DNA from: Micrococcales bacterium
GTDB lineage: Bacteria > Actinomycetota > Actinomycetes > Actinomycetales > Microbacteriaceae
Direction of reading: 5' to 3'
Length of the DNA stretch: 64,000 bases
Assembly: GCA_017306245.1 (NCBI GenBank)
Contig: JAFKIY010000001.1
Location: 496,001-560,000 of the forward strand
Of the stretch, positions 28,145 through 37,982 are shown piece after piece. The notes below the pieces were generated by a model that made no database searches, was not told the DNA's origin, and worked only from the letters and a program-made list of their open reading frames with translations. Position 1 is the first letter of the stretch. Each line of letters begins with the position of its first letter. The position numbers and the translations under genes are program-made.

Positions 28145-30292
28145 TCATTCGACCCCGCGGATCGGCGGGGTGTGGAACGTCGACCCGAACACTCTCTCTG
28201 ACGCGCCCACGCGGTCCAGGTACGGTGTCGCGCCGCCCATTTGAAATGGCCAGCCGGCGCCGAGCAGGAGGCACAGATCGATGTCCTCGGGAGCCGAGAC
28301 GACCCCGTCCTCCAGCATGCGGTGGATTTCGTCGGCGAGGCCATCCTCGACGCGGCGGAGGATTTCCTCGCCCGTCATTGCCGTGCCCTTGCCCGCCCCC
28401 TTGGAGACGATCGCGACGGCCTTCTTGTCGAACCCGGTGATCTTTCCCTTGCCGTCCCGGTCGAAGATTTTTCCGTACTCGGCGAGCTTGTGCAGGTTCT
28501 CGCTCTCGAAGAACCGATCAGGGAAGGCGGCGTGGTGCGTGTCGAGCACGTGGGCGCCGACCGTGAGGCCGACGAGTTCGAGCAGTTCGAACGGCGTCAT
28601 GGGCAGGCCGAACGGCTTGATGGATTCGTTCACGACCTCGAACGGGGTCCCGGTGTCCACGGCGTGCATGGCTTCGCCGAGAAGTTTCGCGAGAATGCGG
28701 TTTACGACGAATCCCGGGGTGTCGGTGGTGATGACGGCGTTCTTGTACAGCGCGGCGGCGGTCACCATCGCGGTGCTGAGCGTCGCATCATCCGTCTTCG
28801 GAGCCTTCACGACCTCGATGAGCGGCATGACCGCCACGGGGTTGAAGAAGTGGAATCCGACGACGCGCTCCGGATGCTTGAGCTTCGCGCCGATCTGCTC
28901 GACGCTGAGCGACGACGTGTTCGTCGCCAGCACGGCCGTGTCGGAGACATGCTTTTCGATTTCGGCGAACACGTCCTGTTTGACGCCGAGCTCTTCGAAC
29001 ACGGCCTCGATGACCCAGTCGCAGTCCGCGAAGTCAGCCTTGTCGGTAGTGCCCGAGACAAGCGCGTTCAAGCGGTTCGACTCATCCGGGGAGATCCGCT
29101 TCTTCTCCAGCAGCGAGGCGATCTCCTTGCGGATGTACTCGAGCCCCTTGTCGACGCGGCCCTGGTCGAGGTCGGTGATGACCACGGGAACTTTGAGCCG
29201 CCTCACGAACAGGAGCGCGAACTGGCTCGCCATGAGCCCCGCGCCGACAACGCCCACCTTCGTGACCGGCTTCGCGAGAGCCTTGTCCGGTGCTCCCGCC
29301 GGTTTCTTCGCGCGCTTCTGCACGAGGTTGAACGCGTAGATGCTCGCGCGGAACTGGTCGCCCGTGATGAGCTCGGCGAGCTTCTCGTCTTCGGCGGCGA
29401 ACCCGGTCGCGCGATCGGTGTTCTTCGCCGCCTGGAGAAGTTCCAGCGCAGCGTACGGGGATTTCGCCACCGTCCCGATGCGGGACTCCAGCATTTTCCT
29501 CGCGATGCCGATCGCCACATCCCACTTGACGGCGCGTTCGATCTTGCCGGGTTCGTTCTTGCGCTTGACCTTCGTCGTTCCGGAGATCACGCCATCCGCC
29601 CACCGGATCGAGTCCTCGAGGAACGTCGCCGGGCTGAACATCGCGTCGGCGATGCCCAGTTCCAGCACGTCCGTGCCTTTGAGCGTGCGGTTGTTCTTGA
29701 GCGGGTTTTCGACGATCACCTTGAGCGCGTTCTCGATGCCAATGAGGTTCGGCAGCAGCCACGCGCCGCCCCACCCCGGGATGATGCCGAGGAAAACCTC
29801 CGGGAGCGCGAGCGCCGGAATCGAGCTGTCGACCGTGCGGTAGTGGGCGTTGAGCGCGATCTCCACACCTCCGCCGAGTGCCAGTCCGTTGATGAACACG
29901 AACGAGGGCACGCCCAGCTCGCTGAGCGCACCGAGAGCGGCATGGCCCTGCTGGGCGATCTTCCTGGCAATGGCTTTGCTCGGGATGTCACCGGCATTCG
30001 TGAGGTCTGCGCCGGCAGCGAGAATGTACTGCTTCCCGGTCACCGCGACGCCGTGGATCTCACCGTTCGCTGCGCGTTCCTTCAGCGCGGCCATGGTCTC
30101 GCCGTACTCCTTCATGGTGCGCGGCCCGAGGGTGTTCGGGCGGGTGTGGTCGCGGCCGTTGTCGAGAGTGACGAGAGCGAGCGTCCGTCCTTCGGAGATC
30201 GCAATATCGCGCACGAAGGAGTGGGTGACAACCTCGTCTTCGGTCAGGGAGAGCAATTCGTCGAAATCCTTCACTGCAGCATCCTTCGCCAT
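28145..30292 (-). CDS. fadB: Fatty-acid oxidation multienzyme: enoyl-CoA hydratase / 3-hydroxyacyl-CoA dehydrogenase
   Basis: The 715-residue two-enzyme protein hydrates enoyl-CoA and then oxidises 3-hydroxyacyl-CoA with NAD+. The N-terminal crotonase domain keeps both catalytic Glu (GLALGGGVEIAL and LALPEVFLGIIPGWGG). The dehydrogenase part has GVVGAGLMASQFALLF, TNTSSLSVEQI and the catalytic His in GFHFFNPVAVMPLIEVV. ATG 30292 has AGGAAG upstream and starts 2 bases after the thiolase stop, so both are one operon. Substrate chain length is not predictable. Confidence 0.93.
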   Translation of the reverse strand: MAKDAAVKDFDELLSLTEDEVVTHSFVRDIAISEGRTLALVTLDNGRDHTRPNTLGPRTMKEYGETMAALKERAANGEIHGVAVTGKQYILAAGADLTNAGDIPSKAIARKIAQQGHAALGALSELGVPSFVFINGLALGGGVEIALNAHYRTVDSSIPALALPEVFLGIIPGWGGAWLLPNLIGIENALKVIVENPLKNNRTLKGTDVLELGIADAMFSPATFLEDSIRWADGVISGTTKVKRKNEPGKIERAVKWDVAIGIARKMLESRIGTVAKSPYAALELLQAAKNTDRATGFAAEDEKLAELITGDQFRASIYAFNLVQKRAKKPAGAPDKALAKPVTKVGVVGAGLMASQFALLFVRRLKVPVVITDLDQGRVDKGLEYIRKEIASLLEKKRISPDESNRLNALVSGTTDKADFADCDWVIEAVFEELGVKQDVFAEIEKHVSDTAVLATNTSSLSVEQIGAKLKHPERVVGFHFFNPVAVMPLIEVVKAPKTDDATLSTAMVTAAALYKNAVITTDTPGFVVNRILAKLLGEAMHAVDTGTPFEVVNESIKPFGLPMTPFELLELVGLTVGAHVLDTHHAAFPDRFFESENLHKLAEYGKIFDRDGKGKITGFDKKAVAIVSKGAGKGTAMTGEEILRRVEDGLADEIHRMLEDGVVSAPEDIDLCLLLGAGWPFQMGGATPYLDRVGASERVFGSTFHTPPIRGVE

Positions 30293-30294
30293 CG

Positions 30295-31494
30295 TTACTT
30301 CCTGCTTCCCTTGTAGTGCGGGTTCTCCCAAATGACGGAACCGCCCTGGCCGAGGCCGACGCACATCGCCGTCAGGCCGTACCGCACCTCCGGGTGCTCT
30401 TCGAACTGCCGGGCGAGCTGAATCATGAGCCGCACGCCGGTGGAGGCGAGCGGATGCCCGATCGCGATCGCGCCGCCCCACAGGTTCACGCGCGGGTCGT
30501 CGTCGGCGATGTTGAAGTGATCCAGAAGGGACAGCACCTGCACGGCAAACGCTTCGTTCAGTTCGAACAGGCCGATGTCGTCGATCGTGAGGCCGGCCTT
30601 GCGCAGTGCCTTCTCGGTGGACGGAATCGGGCCGATGCCCATGATTTCGGGCTCCACGCCGGCGAACGCGAAACTCACCAGACGCATCTTCGGCGCGAGA
30701 CCGAACTCTTTCGCGGCGTCGGCACTGGCGATGATGCTCACCGTGGCGCCGTCGTTGAGTCCCGAGGAGTTTCCGGCGGTGATCCGACCGTGCGGCCGGA
30801 ACGGAGTCTTGAGCCCGGCGAGCCCCTCCATGGTGGTGTCCGGGCGCGGGGCCTCATCGCGCTCCGCGAGCCCCCATCCGGCTTCGCTGCGGATGGCAAT
30901 CGGAATCAGATCCGGCTGGATTTTCCCGTTCTCGTACGCCTTCGCGAGCTTGTGCTGGCTGTTCATCGCGAAGCGGTCGGCGCGTTCCTTCGTGAGGTGC
31001 GGGAACCGGTCGTGGATGCGCTCGGCGGTCGCGCCCATGCTGAGCGCATCGGAGCCGACGAGCTTCTCGGCGAGGAACCGCGGATTGGGGTCGACGCCCG
31101 AACCCATCGGGTGATGGCCCATGTGCTCAACGCCGCCCGCGATGGCGATGTCGTACATCCCGAAACCGATCGCGCTCGCTAAAGTCGTCACCGAGGTCAT
31201 CGCGCCGGCGCACATCCGATCGATCGCGTATCCGGGAACAGACCGCGGCAGCCCCGCGAGGAGCGCGACGGTGCGCCCCAGAGTCAGACCCTGGTCTCCC
31301 TGCTGCGTCGTGGCGGCGACGGCGACGTCATCGTACCGGTCAAGCGGGATCGACGGGTTGCGCTCCAGCAAACCGATCATGGCCTTGGCGATGAGGTCAT
31401 CGGCCCGCGTGTTCCAGTACATTCCCTTTTCGCCGGCCCGCCCGAACGGGGTGCGAACTCCGTCCACGAAAACGACTTTGGATACTTCGGCCAT
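30295..31494 (-). CDS. fadA: Acetyl-CoA acyltransferase (thiolase)
   Basis: The 399-residue thiolase cleaves 3-ketoacyl-CoA with CoA in the last step of beta-oxidation. The nucleophilic Cys is in IDRMCAGAMTS (about residue 95), the catalytic His in IAIGHPLASTGVR, and the proton-donating Cys in TAMCVGLGQGGSVIWE. It is the first gene of the operon with the fadB-like gene, forming the alpha/beta trifunctional complex. The symbol is by analogy with E. coli. Confidence 0.92.
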   Translation of the reverse strand: MAEVSKVVFVDGVRTPFGRAGEKGMYWNTRADDLIAKAMIGLLERNPSIPLDRYDDVAVAATTQQGDQGLTLGRTVALLAGLPRSVPGYAIDRMCAGAMTSVTTLASAIGFGMYDIAIAGGVEHMGHHPMGSGVDPNPRFLAEKLVGSDALSMGATAERIHDRFPHLTKERADRFAMNSQHKLAKAYENGKIQPDLIPIAIRSEAGWGLAERDEAPRPDTTMEGLAGLKTPFRPHGRITAGNSSGLNDGATVSIIASADAAKEFGLAPKMRLVSFAFAGVEPEIMGIGPIPSTEKALRKAGLTIDDIGLFELNEAFAVQVLSLLDHFNIADDDPRVNLWGGAIAIGHPLASTGVRLMIQLARQFEEHPEVRYGLTAMCVGLGQGGSVIWENPHYKGSRK

Positions 31495-31568
31495 GAGGAC
31501 TCCCTGTTGGTGATGACACTTCCGATACTAGGCGTGTCAAAAAAACGGGGCTGATCCTTTGATTCTTC

Positions 31569-32786
31569 CTACGAGGCCGACTCGTCCCCGTGCGTCTCGG
31601 GTTGGCTTGCCTCGACAAATGCGTCGACGATCAACTGCGCGGTCGCGTCGCGCTGCCACGGCCGCGCGCCACCGGCGGCGAGCCGGGCTTCGACGCTGTC
31701 CAGGGTGAGGGGGTCGGGCGGGTCCCACGCGATCTGGCGAAGCAGTTCCGGCGTGAGGAGGTTTTCGACCGGGATCGCGAGGGTCTCGGACAGGTCGGCA
31801 AAGGAGGCGCGCGCGGCTTTCAGCCTCCGGTCGGCCTCCGGTTTGCGGTCCGCCCATGCCCTGGCCGGCGGGATCGAGTCGCTTGGCACCCTCACGCGGG
31901 GGAGGTCGTCAGTCGTCATCCCCGCTTCCAACGCGGCCCACCATCGGGAAAGCTGGCTCCGGCTCGCGCGCCCGTTGAATTCGCGAAGCTTCGCAAGCTC
32001 GTCCCTCGTCGCGGGCAACGCCTTCGCCGCCGCGGTGATGGAGGCATCCGGCAGGAGGCGGCCCGGTGCAATATCGATGTCCCTGGCGTATTCGTCCCGC
32101 GCGAGCCAGAGTTCCCTGGCGGCGGCAAGGTTTCGGGGCTGTTTGAGCGAGTGCAACCCGGACAGGCGGCGCCAGGCATCCGGATTCGGAGGCTTGGGTT
32201 CCTTCGCGAGAGTTGCCTCGAATTCCTGGTGCGCAATGTCGATCTTGCCCGCCTCATCGAGGAGGCCGGCAATGGCGTCGCGCAAATCGACGAGCAACTC
32301 GACGTCGAGCGCGGCATACACGAGCCACGGCTGAGGAAGAGGGCGCGTCGACCAGTCGGCGGCCGAGTGCGCCTTGGCGAGATGGACGCCGAGGAGTTCT
32401 TCCACGACGGTTCCAAGCCCCACCCGGGGCAGACCGGCGAGGCGCGCACCCAACTCGGTGTCGAAAATGTGGTCGGGGGAGAGTCCCACCTCGCGCAGGC
32501 AGGCGAGATCCTGGCTTGCCGCGTGGAACACCCATTCGAGATCGCCGATCGCCGATTGCAGTTCGGAGAACTCGCCGATCGCCGGCGGGTCGAAGAGAAA
32601 ACTTCCCGCATCGCGCCGGAACACCTGAATGAGGTAGGCCCGCTGCGAGTACCGGAATCCCGAGGCGCGTTCCGCGTCAATGGCGATCGGGCCGGAGCCT
32701 TCCGAAATCCGATCAACCGCGACCAAAAACTCGTCGTGCGAATCGATGACCTTGACGGGCTCGTGGGGAGCTTGTTCCGCAGTCAC
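31569..32786 (-). CDS. rnd: Ribonuclease D
   Basis: The 405-residue 3'-5' exoribonuclease is probably involved in tRNA 3' processing. The DEDD catalytic residues are visible: IAIDAERASGFRYSQRAYLIQV, VFHAASQDLACL and the YAALDV segment with Tyr and Asp. The C-terminal part contains HRDC-like domains (about 210-380). GTG 32786 overlaps the DUF3000 stop by 4 bases (GTGA), so the pair is translationally coupled. Confidence 0.93.
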   Translation of the reverse strand: MTAEQAPHEPVKVIDSHDEFLVAVDRISEGSGPIAIDAERASGFRYSQRAYLIQVFRRDAGSFLFDPPAIGEFSELQSAIGDLEWVFHAASQDLACLREVGLSPDHIFDTELGARLAGLPRVGLGTVVEELLGVHLAKAHSAADWSTRPLPQPWLVYAALDVELLVDLRDAIAGLLDEAGKIDIAHQEFEATLAKEPKPPNPDAWRRLSGLHSLKQPRNLAAARELWLARDEYARDIDIAPGRLLPDASITAAAKALPATRDELAKLREFNGRASRSQLSRWWAALEAGMTTDDLPRVRVPSDSIPPARAWADRKPEADRRLKAARASFADLSETLAIPVENLLTPELLRQIAWDPPDPLTLDSVEARLAAGGARPWQRDATAQLIVDAFVEASQPETHGDESAS

Positions 32787-33376
32787 GTGGTCGCGCGCCT
32801 CGCTGAAAGCAGGGTCACGCCTTCCGGTGTCGGCGGCAACCCGGCAAGCATGCACACGAGGTCGCCCCACGCCTCCACGTGCGAAGCGATGGAATCATCC
32901 GACGGGGTCCAACTCGCCCTCAGCTCAAGCTGGGCGCCGTCCCCCTGCTCGGCAAGGCCGCCGAAACCGGTGGAGAGGATTTTCGTCGCCGTGCCGGACG
33001 AGGCCGAATACGCCGCTCCGCGGGCGTTCAGCGCGTCGATGAGCCACGACCAGGCGACTTCGGCCAGAAACGGGTCGATCCCGATGTCGGTCTCCAGCGG
33101 CGCTTGCGCGTAGCACACGACCCGGAAAGGGCCACCCCACGCATCGGGCGCTTCAGGGTCGTAAAGCAGGATGAACCTTCCGGTGGCCAGATCCGAATCC
33201 TCGCTGTGCCGCGCGGGCGTGACGTCCGCGGCAAGCGCAATAGAGAACGGCGCGAGGTTGACCGGGGCGGCGATTTCGGCAATGCGAAGCTCCGCGCGGG
33301 ACTGGGCGCGCTGCAGGGACTCGACGGCAGCAGCGAACACAGCGGGGAGTCCCGAACCCGTCGCGTTTGCTGGCAC
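32783..33376 (-). CDS. DUF3000 family protein
   Basis: The 197-residue soluble protein shows the family features: RAELRIAEIAAPVNLAPFSIALAADV near the N-terminus, GRFILLYDPEAPDAWGGPFRVVCYA in the middle and a conserved Trp-rich WGDLVCMLAG. It is restricted to Actinobacteria, next to RNase D, and its role is unknown. It uses a GTG start. Coupling to rnd suggests a shared role in RNA processing, which is inference. Confidence 0.9.
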   Translation of the reverse strand: MPANATGSGLPAVFAAAVESLQRAQSRAELRIAEIAAPVNLAPFSIALAADVTPARHSEDSDLATGRFILLYDPEAPDAWGGPFRVVCYAQAPLETDIGIDPFLAEVAWSWLIDALNARGAAYSASSGTATKILSTGFGGLAEQGDGAQLELRASWTPSDDSIASHVEAWGDLVCMLAGLPPTPEGVTLLSARRATT

Positions 33377-33398
33377 GGTTGAAGACTAAAGTTCGAGG

Positions 33399-34577
33399 GT
33401 GAAGGATTCGCGCAGGCACGCCGCCATCTGGTCATTGGCACTCATCCCCGTCGCCATTCTCTCCGCCGCCATGGCCGTCGCGGTTGCCGCGGCCCGCACC
33501 ATCATCGTTCCCCCGCGATCGCGGATTGAAGACACGCGCATTGCGGCATTCGATCGTGCGGCGGGCACAATCACGTTCAGCCGTTCCCCAGACTCAATCG
33601 TCGACGGGCGATACAGTTTTTGGTTCTCGGACGGGACCGGGCACGCCAGGGTGGGCGGCATCCTTTCCGAAACGGCCGACACGGTGACCCGCGAACTGCT
33701 CGCCGTCGATTTCGGCGACCTCGACACGGCCCGCCGCGGCCGCTTCAACGGGTGGCTCTACCTGAGCCCCGGCGACCTCGGCGTGCCGTTCGAGGAGGCA
33801 ATCGTCGACACGGAACTCGGACAGGCGCCCGCGTGGCTCGTCCCGCCAGGTCGAACTCAGCAGGAGCCGCCCGATGCGCCCGATCGGTGGGTGATCCAGG
33901 TCCACGGCCGCGCGGTTGTCCGCGCCGAAACCATTCGGGCGATTGGTGTGTTTCGCGATGCCGGGTATACGTCGCTGCTGATCTCCTACCGCAACGACAC
34001 GGAAGCACCGCCCAGCGCGGATGCGCGCTACGCGCTGGGCGATACGGAATGGCGCGACATCGATGCGGCACTTCGTTTCGCGCGGGACCACGGCGCCCGG
34101 TCGATTGTGCTCATGGGGTGGTCGATGGGTGGCGCCGGCGTGCTTCAGGCGATCGCCCGCTCGCCGTATTCCGACATCGTCTCCGGCGCCGTCCTCGATT
34201 CTCCCGTCGTCGACTGGGTCACCGCGCTCGACTACCAGGCCAGAGCGAAGGGCATCATTCGGCCGTTGCGGGCGCTCGTCTACGCGATGCTCGGTAACCG
34301 GTGGGGGCGGATATTCACCGGTCAACGTGAACCGATCGACTTCGCGCGACTGGATTTCGTGACGCGGGCAAGCGAACTCCACGTTCCCATACTCATCCTG
34401 CACAGCGACGACGACGCCTACATTCCCGCAGACGCGTCGCACGCGCTCGCGGCGGCGCGCCCGGACATCGTCACCCTCGTTGCGTTCACCGGCGCCAGGC
34501 ACACGAAGCTGTGGAATCGGGATCCCCAACGGTGGAACGCCGCCATCGCGAAGTGGCTCGCGGCGCTCGACTCGTGA
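33399..34577 (+). CDS. Membrane-anchored or secreted alpha/beta hydrolase
   Basis: The 392-residue protein has an N-terminal hydrophobic helix (about 9-33), then an alpha/beta hydrolase fold with the nucleophile elbow GWSMGGAG, Asp in LILHSDDDAYIP and the terminal His in GARHTKLWN. It is therefore probably an exported esterase/peptidase-like hydrolase of unknown substrate. GTG 33399 lies 6 bases after TAAAGT (33387-33392), indicating a leaderless transcript. It converges on the reductase gene with a 4-bp gap. Confidence 0.85.
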   Translation: MKDSRRHAAIWSLALIPVAILSAAMAVAVAAARTIIVPPRSRIEDTRIAAFDRAAGTITFSRSPDSIVDGRYSFWFSDGTGHARVGGILSETADTVTRELLAVDFGDLDTARRGRFNGWLYLSPGDLGVPFEEAIVDTELGQAPAWLVPPGRTQQEPPDAPDRWVIQVHGRAVVRAETIRAIGVFRDAGYTSLLISYRNDTEAPPSADARYALGDTEWRDIDAALRFARDHGARSIVLMGWSMGGAGVLQAIARSPYSDIVSGAVLDSPVVDWVTALDYQARAKGIIRPLRALVYAMLGNRWGRIFTGQREPIDFARLDFVTRASELHVPILILHSDDDAYIPADASHALAAARPDIVTLVAFTGARHTKLWNRDPQRWNAAIAKWLAALDS

Positions 34578-34581
34578 GCGT

Positions 34582-35304
34582 TCAGCCGGCAAGGCGCCAG
34601 CGCGCGTAGAGCTGCCCGTCCGCATCCACGAGCAGGTGGGTGAGCTGCAGGGCATGGGCGGAGGTCAGCCCGGGCAGCACGGGCATGACGTGCGCGCTCA
34701 GCTGCGGGCTCGTCGAAAGGCACAGCTCATCGACGAGGCCGGCATTGACGAGCTGTCCGGCAAGCGTCGGGCCTCCCTCGCACACGATCCGGTGGTAACC
34801 GAGCCTGTGCAGCGCGTCGATCGCCGCGGCGAGATCGACCCGGGAGCCGTCGGAGGATGCGGCCAGCTCGATGATCGACGCGGCGGATGCTCCGAGTGTG
34901 CTCCGCACTGCGGGGGCCGCCGCCGACGGGCACAGCACGATGACTCGCCCCGCCGCCACGTCGTTGGGGATCCGGTGCCCCGTGAGGTCGCCGGAGTTCG
35001 TGACGATGGCGAGCGGCGCCGTTTTCGGCAGGAAGTACCCTTCCGTCCTGATGCTTCCCGCTCCGACGAGAACGAGGTCTCCGAGGCGGCGGATGGTGCC
35101 GAGGATTCGACGGTCCACCCGATTAGTCAGCGATTCCGAAGTCCCGTCTGAACCGGCAGCCTGTCCGTTGACGCTCGCAATGAAGTTCAGTCGCAGCCAG
35201 GGCCCGCTCTGGTATGCGTACAGGTCGTCGAGCGCGGCGCGGCCGTCGTCGGAGTCCGCGTCGATCACCGCGTGAGGTTCGGGGTGGAGCCGCCGGAGGA
35301 TCAC
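34582..35304 (-). CDS. Pyrimidine reductase family protein (RibD C-terminal domain)
   Basis: The 240-residue protein is a stand-alone RibD-C/dihydrofolate-reductase-fold enzyme: LRLNFIASVNGQAAG, DLVLVGAGSIRTEGY and RIVCEGGPTLAGQLVNAGLVDELCL. Relatives reduce 5-amino-6-ribosylamino-uracil phosphate with NADPH in riboflavin synthesis, but no deaminase domain or other rib gene is present. GTG 35304 overlaps the sufE stop by 4 bases (GTGA), making it the last gene of an sseA-sufE-reductase operon. Confidence 0.85.
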   Translation of the reverse strand: MILRRLHPEPHAVIDADSDDGRAALDDLYAYQSGPWLRLNFIASVNGQAAGSDGTSESLTNRVDRRILGTIRRLGDLVLVGAGSIRTEGYFLPKTAPLAIVTNSGDLTGHRIPNDVAAGRVIVLCPSAAAPAVRSTLGASAASIIELAASSDGSRVDLAAAIDALHRLGYHRIVCEGGPTLAGQLVNAGLVDELCLSTSPQLSAHVMPVLPGLTSAHALQLTHLLVDADGQLYARWRLAG

Positions 35305-35744
35305 GCAGCGATCCTGCTGAGCACCTGACGTTTCGTGCGGCCGAGCATCGCGCTCATTCCGCGGATGCGCAACGGGCTGACCGCCTCGGTGAGGCCGAGC
35401 GTGAGCGGAAAATCATCCGGGACGTCGAGGACCTGCTGAGTGGTGAGCCCCGCGAGCCCCTGGACCAGGATCGACGCGAAGCCGCGCGTGGTCGGAGCCT
35501 CCATGGGTGCCGTCGCATAAAGGTGCACGACATCGTCGTCATCGACCTCCACGAAAATGTAGACGGGCGACTGGCATTCGACGACTCTCTCGAACAGGTC
35601 AGGATGGTCGCGGTAACGCTCCGGCAACTCAGGCAGTTCGCCCGCGAACTCCAGAAGCAGGGTCAGGCGGTCACGAAGGTCCAACTCGCCGAATTCCTCG
35701 CGGATGTCGGCAAGCGCCTGGGGGAGCGAAGCGTCGGACGTCAT
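35301..35744 (-). CDS. sufE: SufE family sulfur-acceptor protein
   Basis: The 147-residue SufE accepts persulfide sulfur on a Cys and passes it on, normally from a cysteine desulfurase for Fe-S assembly. The acceptor Cys is in VVECQSPVYIFVEV (about residue 50). GFASILVQGLAGLTTQQVLDVPDDF is also family-typical. In this operon the upstream partner is a rhodanese, so sulfur could come from thiosulfate or mercaptopyruvate as well; that is inference. The sseA stop is 22 bases upstream. Confidence 0.92.
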   Translation of the reverse strand: MTSDASLPQALADIREEFGELDLRDRLTLLLEFAGELPELPERYRDHPDLFERVVECQSPVYIFVEVDDDDVVHLYATAPMEAPTTRGFASILVQGLAGLTTQQVLDVPDDFPLTLGLTEAVSPLRIRGMSAMLGRTKRQVLSRIAA

Positions 35745-35766
35745 CCCCCCATTCTTCCACCGCTTC

Positions 35767-36666
35767 TCAACGGCGAGGGGCTTCCCCCGGTTCGGGGCCG
35801 GTCGCGATCGGCATGCGCACGGCGCTGCCCCACTCCGTCCAGGAACCGTCGTAGTTGCGCACGTTCTCGAACCCGAGCAAGTATTTGAGAACGAACCAGG
35901 TGTGGCTGGAACGTTCGCCGATCCGGCAATACGCGATGACATCGTCGCCTTCGGCGAGTCCGGCCTCGTCGAGGTAGATCGCCTCGAGTTCCGCGCGGGG
36001 CTTGAACGTCGCGTCGGGCGCTGCCGCGCGCGCCCACGGCACGGACGCGGCGGAGGGAATGTGCCCGCCCCGGAGGGAGCCCTCAGCGGGGTAGCCCGGA
36101 ATTTCCGTGCGCTCGCCCGTGTATTCCTCGGTGGAACGCACGTCGATGAGCGGTTTGCCGAAGTGGGCGACAACGTCGTCGCGCCAGGCACGGTTGGTGG
36201 AATCGTCTCGCTCGACCACCGGGTAGTCGACGGGAACCGGGGTCACCGGGTCGGTCGTGAGCGCCCTGCCTTCTTCCTGCCATTTGGCGCGCCCGCCATC
36301 CATCAGCCGGACGTCCTCGTGACCGAACAGCGTGAAAACCCACAGTGCATAGGCGGCCCACCAGTTGTTCTTGTCGCCGTAAAACACCACGGTGGTGTCG
36401 CGGGATATCCCCTTGGATCCGGCAAGTTTCGCGAACGCCTCGCCGTCGAGGAAGTCGCGCTCGACGGGATCGTTCAGCTCGGTGTGCCAGTCGATTTTCA
36501 CGGCGCCGGGTATATGCCCGGTTTCGTACAGCAGCACATCCTCATTCGATTCGACGACGACGAGTCCCGGTGTGCCGAGGTTCTCCTCCACCCACTGGGT
36601 GCTCACCAGCCGCTCCGGATGGGCGAAGTCGGCGAATCGGGCTGTCGGATCGGCGTCGACGGCCAT
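35767..36666 (-). CDS. sseA: Thiosulfate / 3-mercaptopyruvate sulfurtransferase
   Basis: The 299-residue enzyme has two rhodanese domains. The first (about 1-140) is inactive-type ([14 protein letters not shown]); the second carries the catalytic loop [13 protein letters not shown] (about residue 242) whose Cys forms a persulfide. CRIGER suits thiosulfate more than mercaptopyruvate sulfurtransferases. GGAGG lies 6 bases before ATG 36666. It is the first gene of the sseA-sufE-reductase operon and divergent from the zapE-like gene. Confidence 0.93.
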   Translation of the reverse strand: MAVDADPTARFADFAHPERLVSTQWVEENLGTPGLVVVESNEDVLLYETGHIPGAVKIDWHTELNDPVERDFLDGEAFAKLAGSKGISRDTTVVFYGDKNNWWAAYALWVFTLFGHEDVRLMDGGRAKWQEEGRALTTDPVTPVPVDYPVVERDDSTNRAWRDDVVAHFGKPLIDVRSTEEYTGERTEIPGYPAEGSLRGGHIPSAASVPWARAAAPDATFKPRAELEAIYLDEAGLAEGDDVIAYCRIGERSSHTWFVLKYLLGFENVRNYDGSWTEWGSAVRMPIATGPEPGEAPRR

Positions 36667-36850
36667 GCAGTACCTCCTGTGTTTGCCCGAGCGTCGGGCA
36701 TCCTCGATGCGGGAGCGTCGGCGATAGGCTTGTGTGGTCCCGTTGATACCAATGTACGCACTATCTCCGCGTCGTGGCGAGGACGACGACCAGCCGGCAA
36801 CCCCTCGACATCCTCGAGCGCGGTTGAGCAAGTATCCGAGGAAGAGAGAC

Positions 36851-37876
36851 GTGCCACCAACACCGAAGACTGATCACGCGAGTATCACCACCCGCCGAAC
36901 CGCGCTCTCCGGCACCGAAATGGTCGATCACCTCGTCCCGCCGCGTCAGTTCCAATCGGCAACGGTCGACTCCTATCGGCCGGACCCCGAATATCCGTCG
37001 CAGGCGGCCGCGGTGGATGCCGTGCGCGCTTTCGCGGCGTCCTGGCTGCCGGGTGCCACCGGGTTCTTCACGCGTCGGAAGAACCATGCGGGCCTTCCCG
37101 GGATCTATCTGGACGGCGGTTTCGGCGTGGGGAAAACCCACCTTCTCGCGGCGCAGTGGAGTCTGGCCCCCGGGCGAAAGTATTTCGGCACGTTCATCGA
37201 ATACACGGCGCTCGTCGGGGAGATGGGGTACGCGGGCACGGTGAATCTGCTGCGCGGGGCGAGTCTCATCTGCATCGACGAGTTCGAGCTGGACGACCCG
37301 GGCGACACCCGGCTCATGTCCCGATTGCTCGGAGATCTCGTCGCCACCGGCACGAGGCTCGCCGCGACATCGAATACGCCGCCGAACGCTCTCGGCGACG
37401 GACGGTTCGCCGCCGTCGACTTTCTGCGCGAAATCGACTCCCTGGCGGCGAAGTTCACCATCATCCGCATCGACGGCCTCGACTATCGGCGCAGGGCGCT
37501 CGACGGCCACGCGGTCGCGGTGTCCGAGGTGGAGTTCGACAACGCGATCGAGGACATCCAGGGCGAGGTCACCGTCGACGAATTCGCCACCCTCATCCGG
37601 CACCTGGCGACAGTGCATCCGTCCCGATACGTCAAGCTTCTGGAGGGTCTGACGGTCATCGGCATCCGCGATGTCACGGTGCTGAAGAACCAGTCCAACG
37701 CGCTGCGGCTTGTGGCGTTCGTCGACCGGCTGTACGACGCGCGAATCCGGGTGATCGCCACCGGAATCCCGCTCGACGAGGTGTTCGCGCCGGACATGCT
37801 CGCCGGCGGCTATCGAAAGAAGTATTTGCGGGCCATGTCCCGTCTTATGTCGCTGACGAGCGGTTCGCTGGACTGA
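36851..37876 (+). CDS. zapE: AFG1/ZapE-family ATPase
   Basis: The 341-residue P-loop ATPase has Walker [12 protein letters not shown] (about 79-89) and Walker [10 protein letters not shown], typical of the AFG1/ZapE family. E. coli ZapE acts in cell division under stress and mitochondrial AFG1 in protein turnover; the actinobacterial role is not demonstrated. GTG 36851 follows GAGGAAGAGA; an ATG far upstream would add unconserved sequence. It is divergent from sseA. Confidence 0.85.
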   Translation: MPPTPKTDHASITTRRTALSGTEMVDHLVPPRQFQSATVDSYRPDPEYPSQAAAVDAVRAFAASWLPGATGFFTRRKNHAGLPGIYLDGGFGVGKTHLLAAQWSLAPGRKYFGTFIEYTALVGEMGYAGTVNLLRGASLICIDEFELDDPGDTRLMSRLLGDLVATGTRLAATSNTPPNALGDGRFAAVDFLREIDSLAAKFTIIRIDGLDYRRRALDGHAVAVSEVEFDNAIEDIQGEVTVDEFATLIRHLATVHPSRYVKLLEGLTVIGIRDVTVLKNQSNALRLVAFVDRLYDARIRVIATGIPLDEVFAPDMLAGGYRKKYLRAMSRLMSLTSGSLD

Positions 37877-37982
37877 TCGGAAATGCGCCGGGTGTAGTGT
37901 CTTTGGCGGAGCGCCGGGAAGTCGGGTCGGCAGCATGTCACTACAGTGACGTGATGAGTTGGCCGATGAATCGGAGATTACC

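Noticed and set aside
28241..30316. Open frame of 691 codons on the plus strand opposite fadB
   Set aside because: Composition is typical of antisense of a GC-rich gene and the fadB domains on the other strand are complete.
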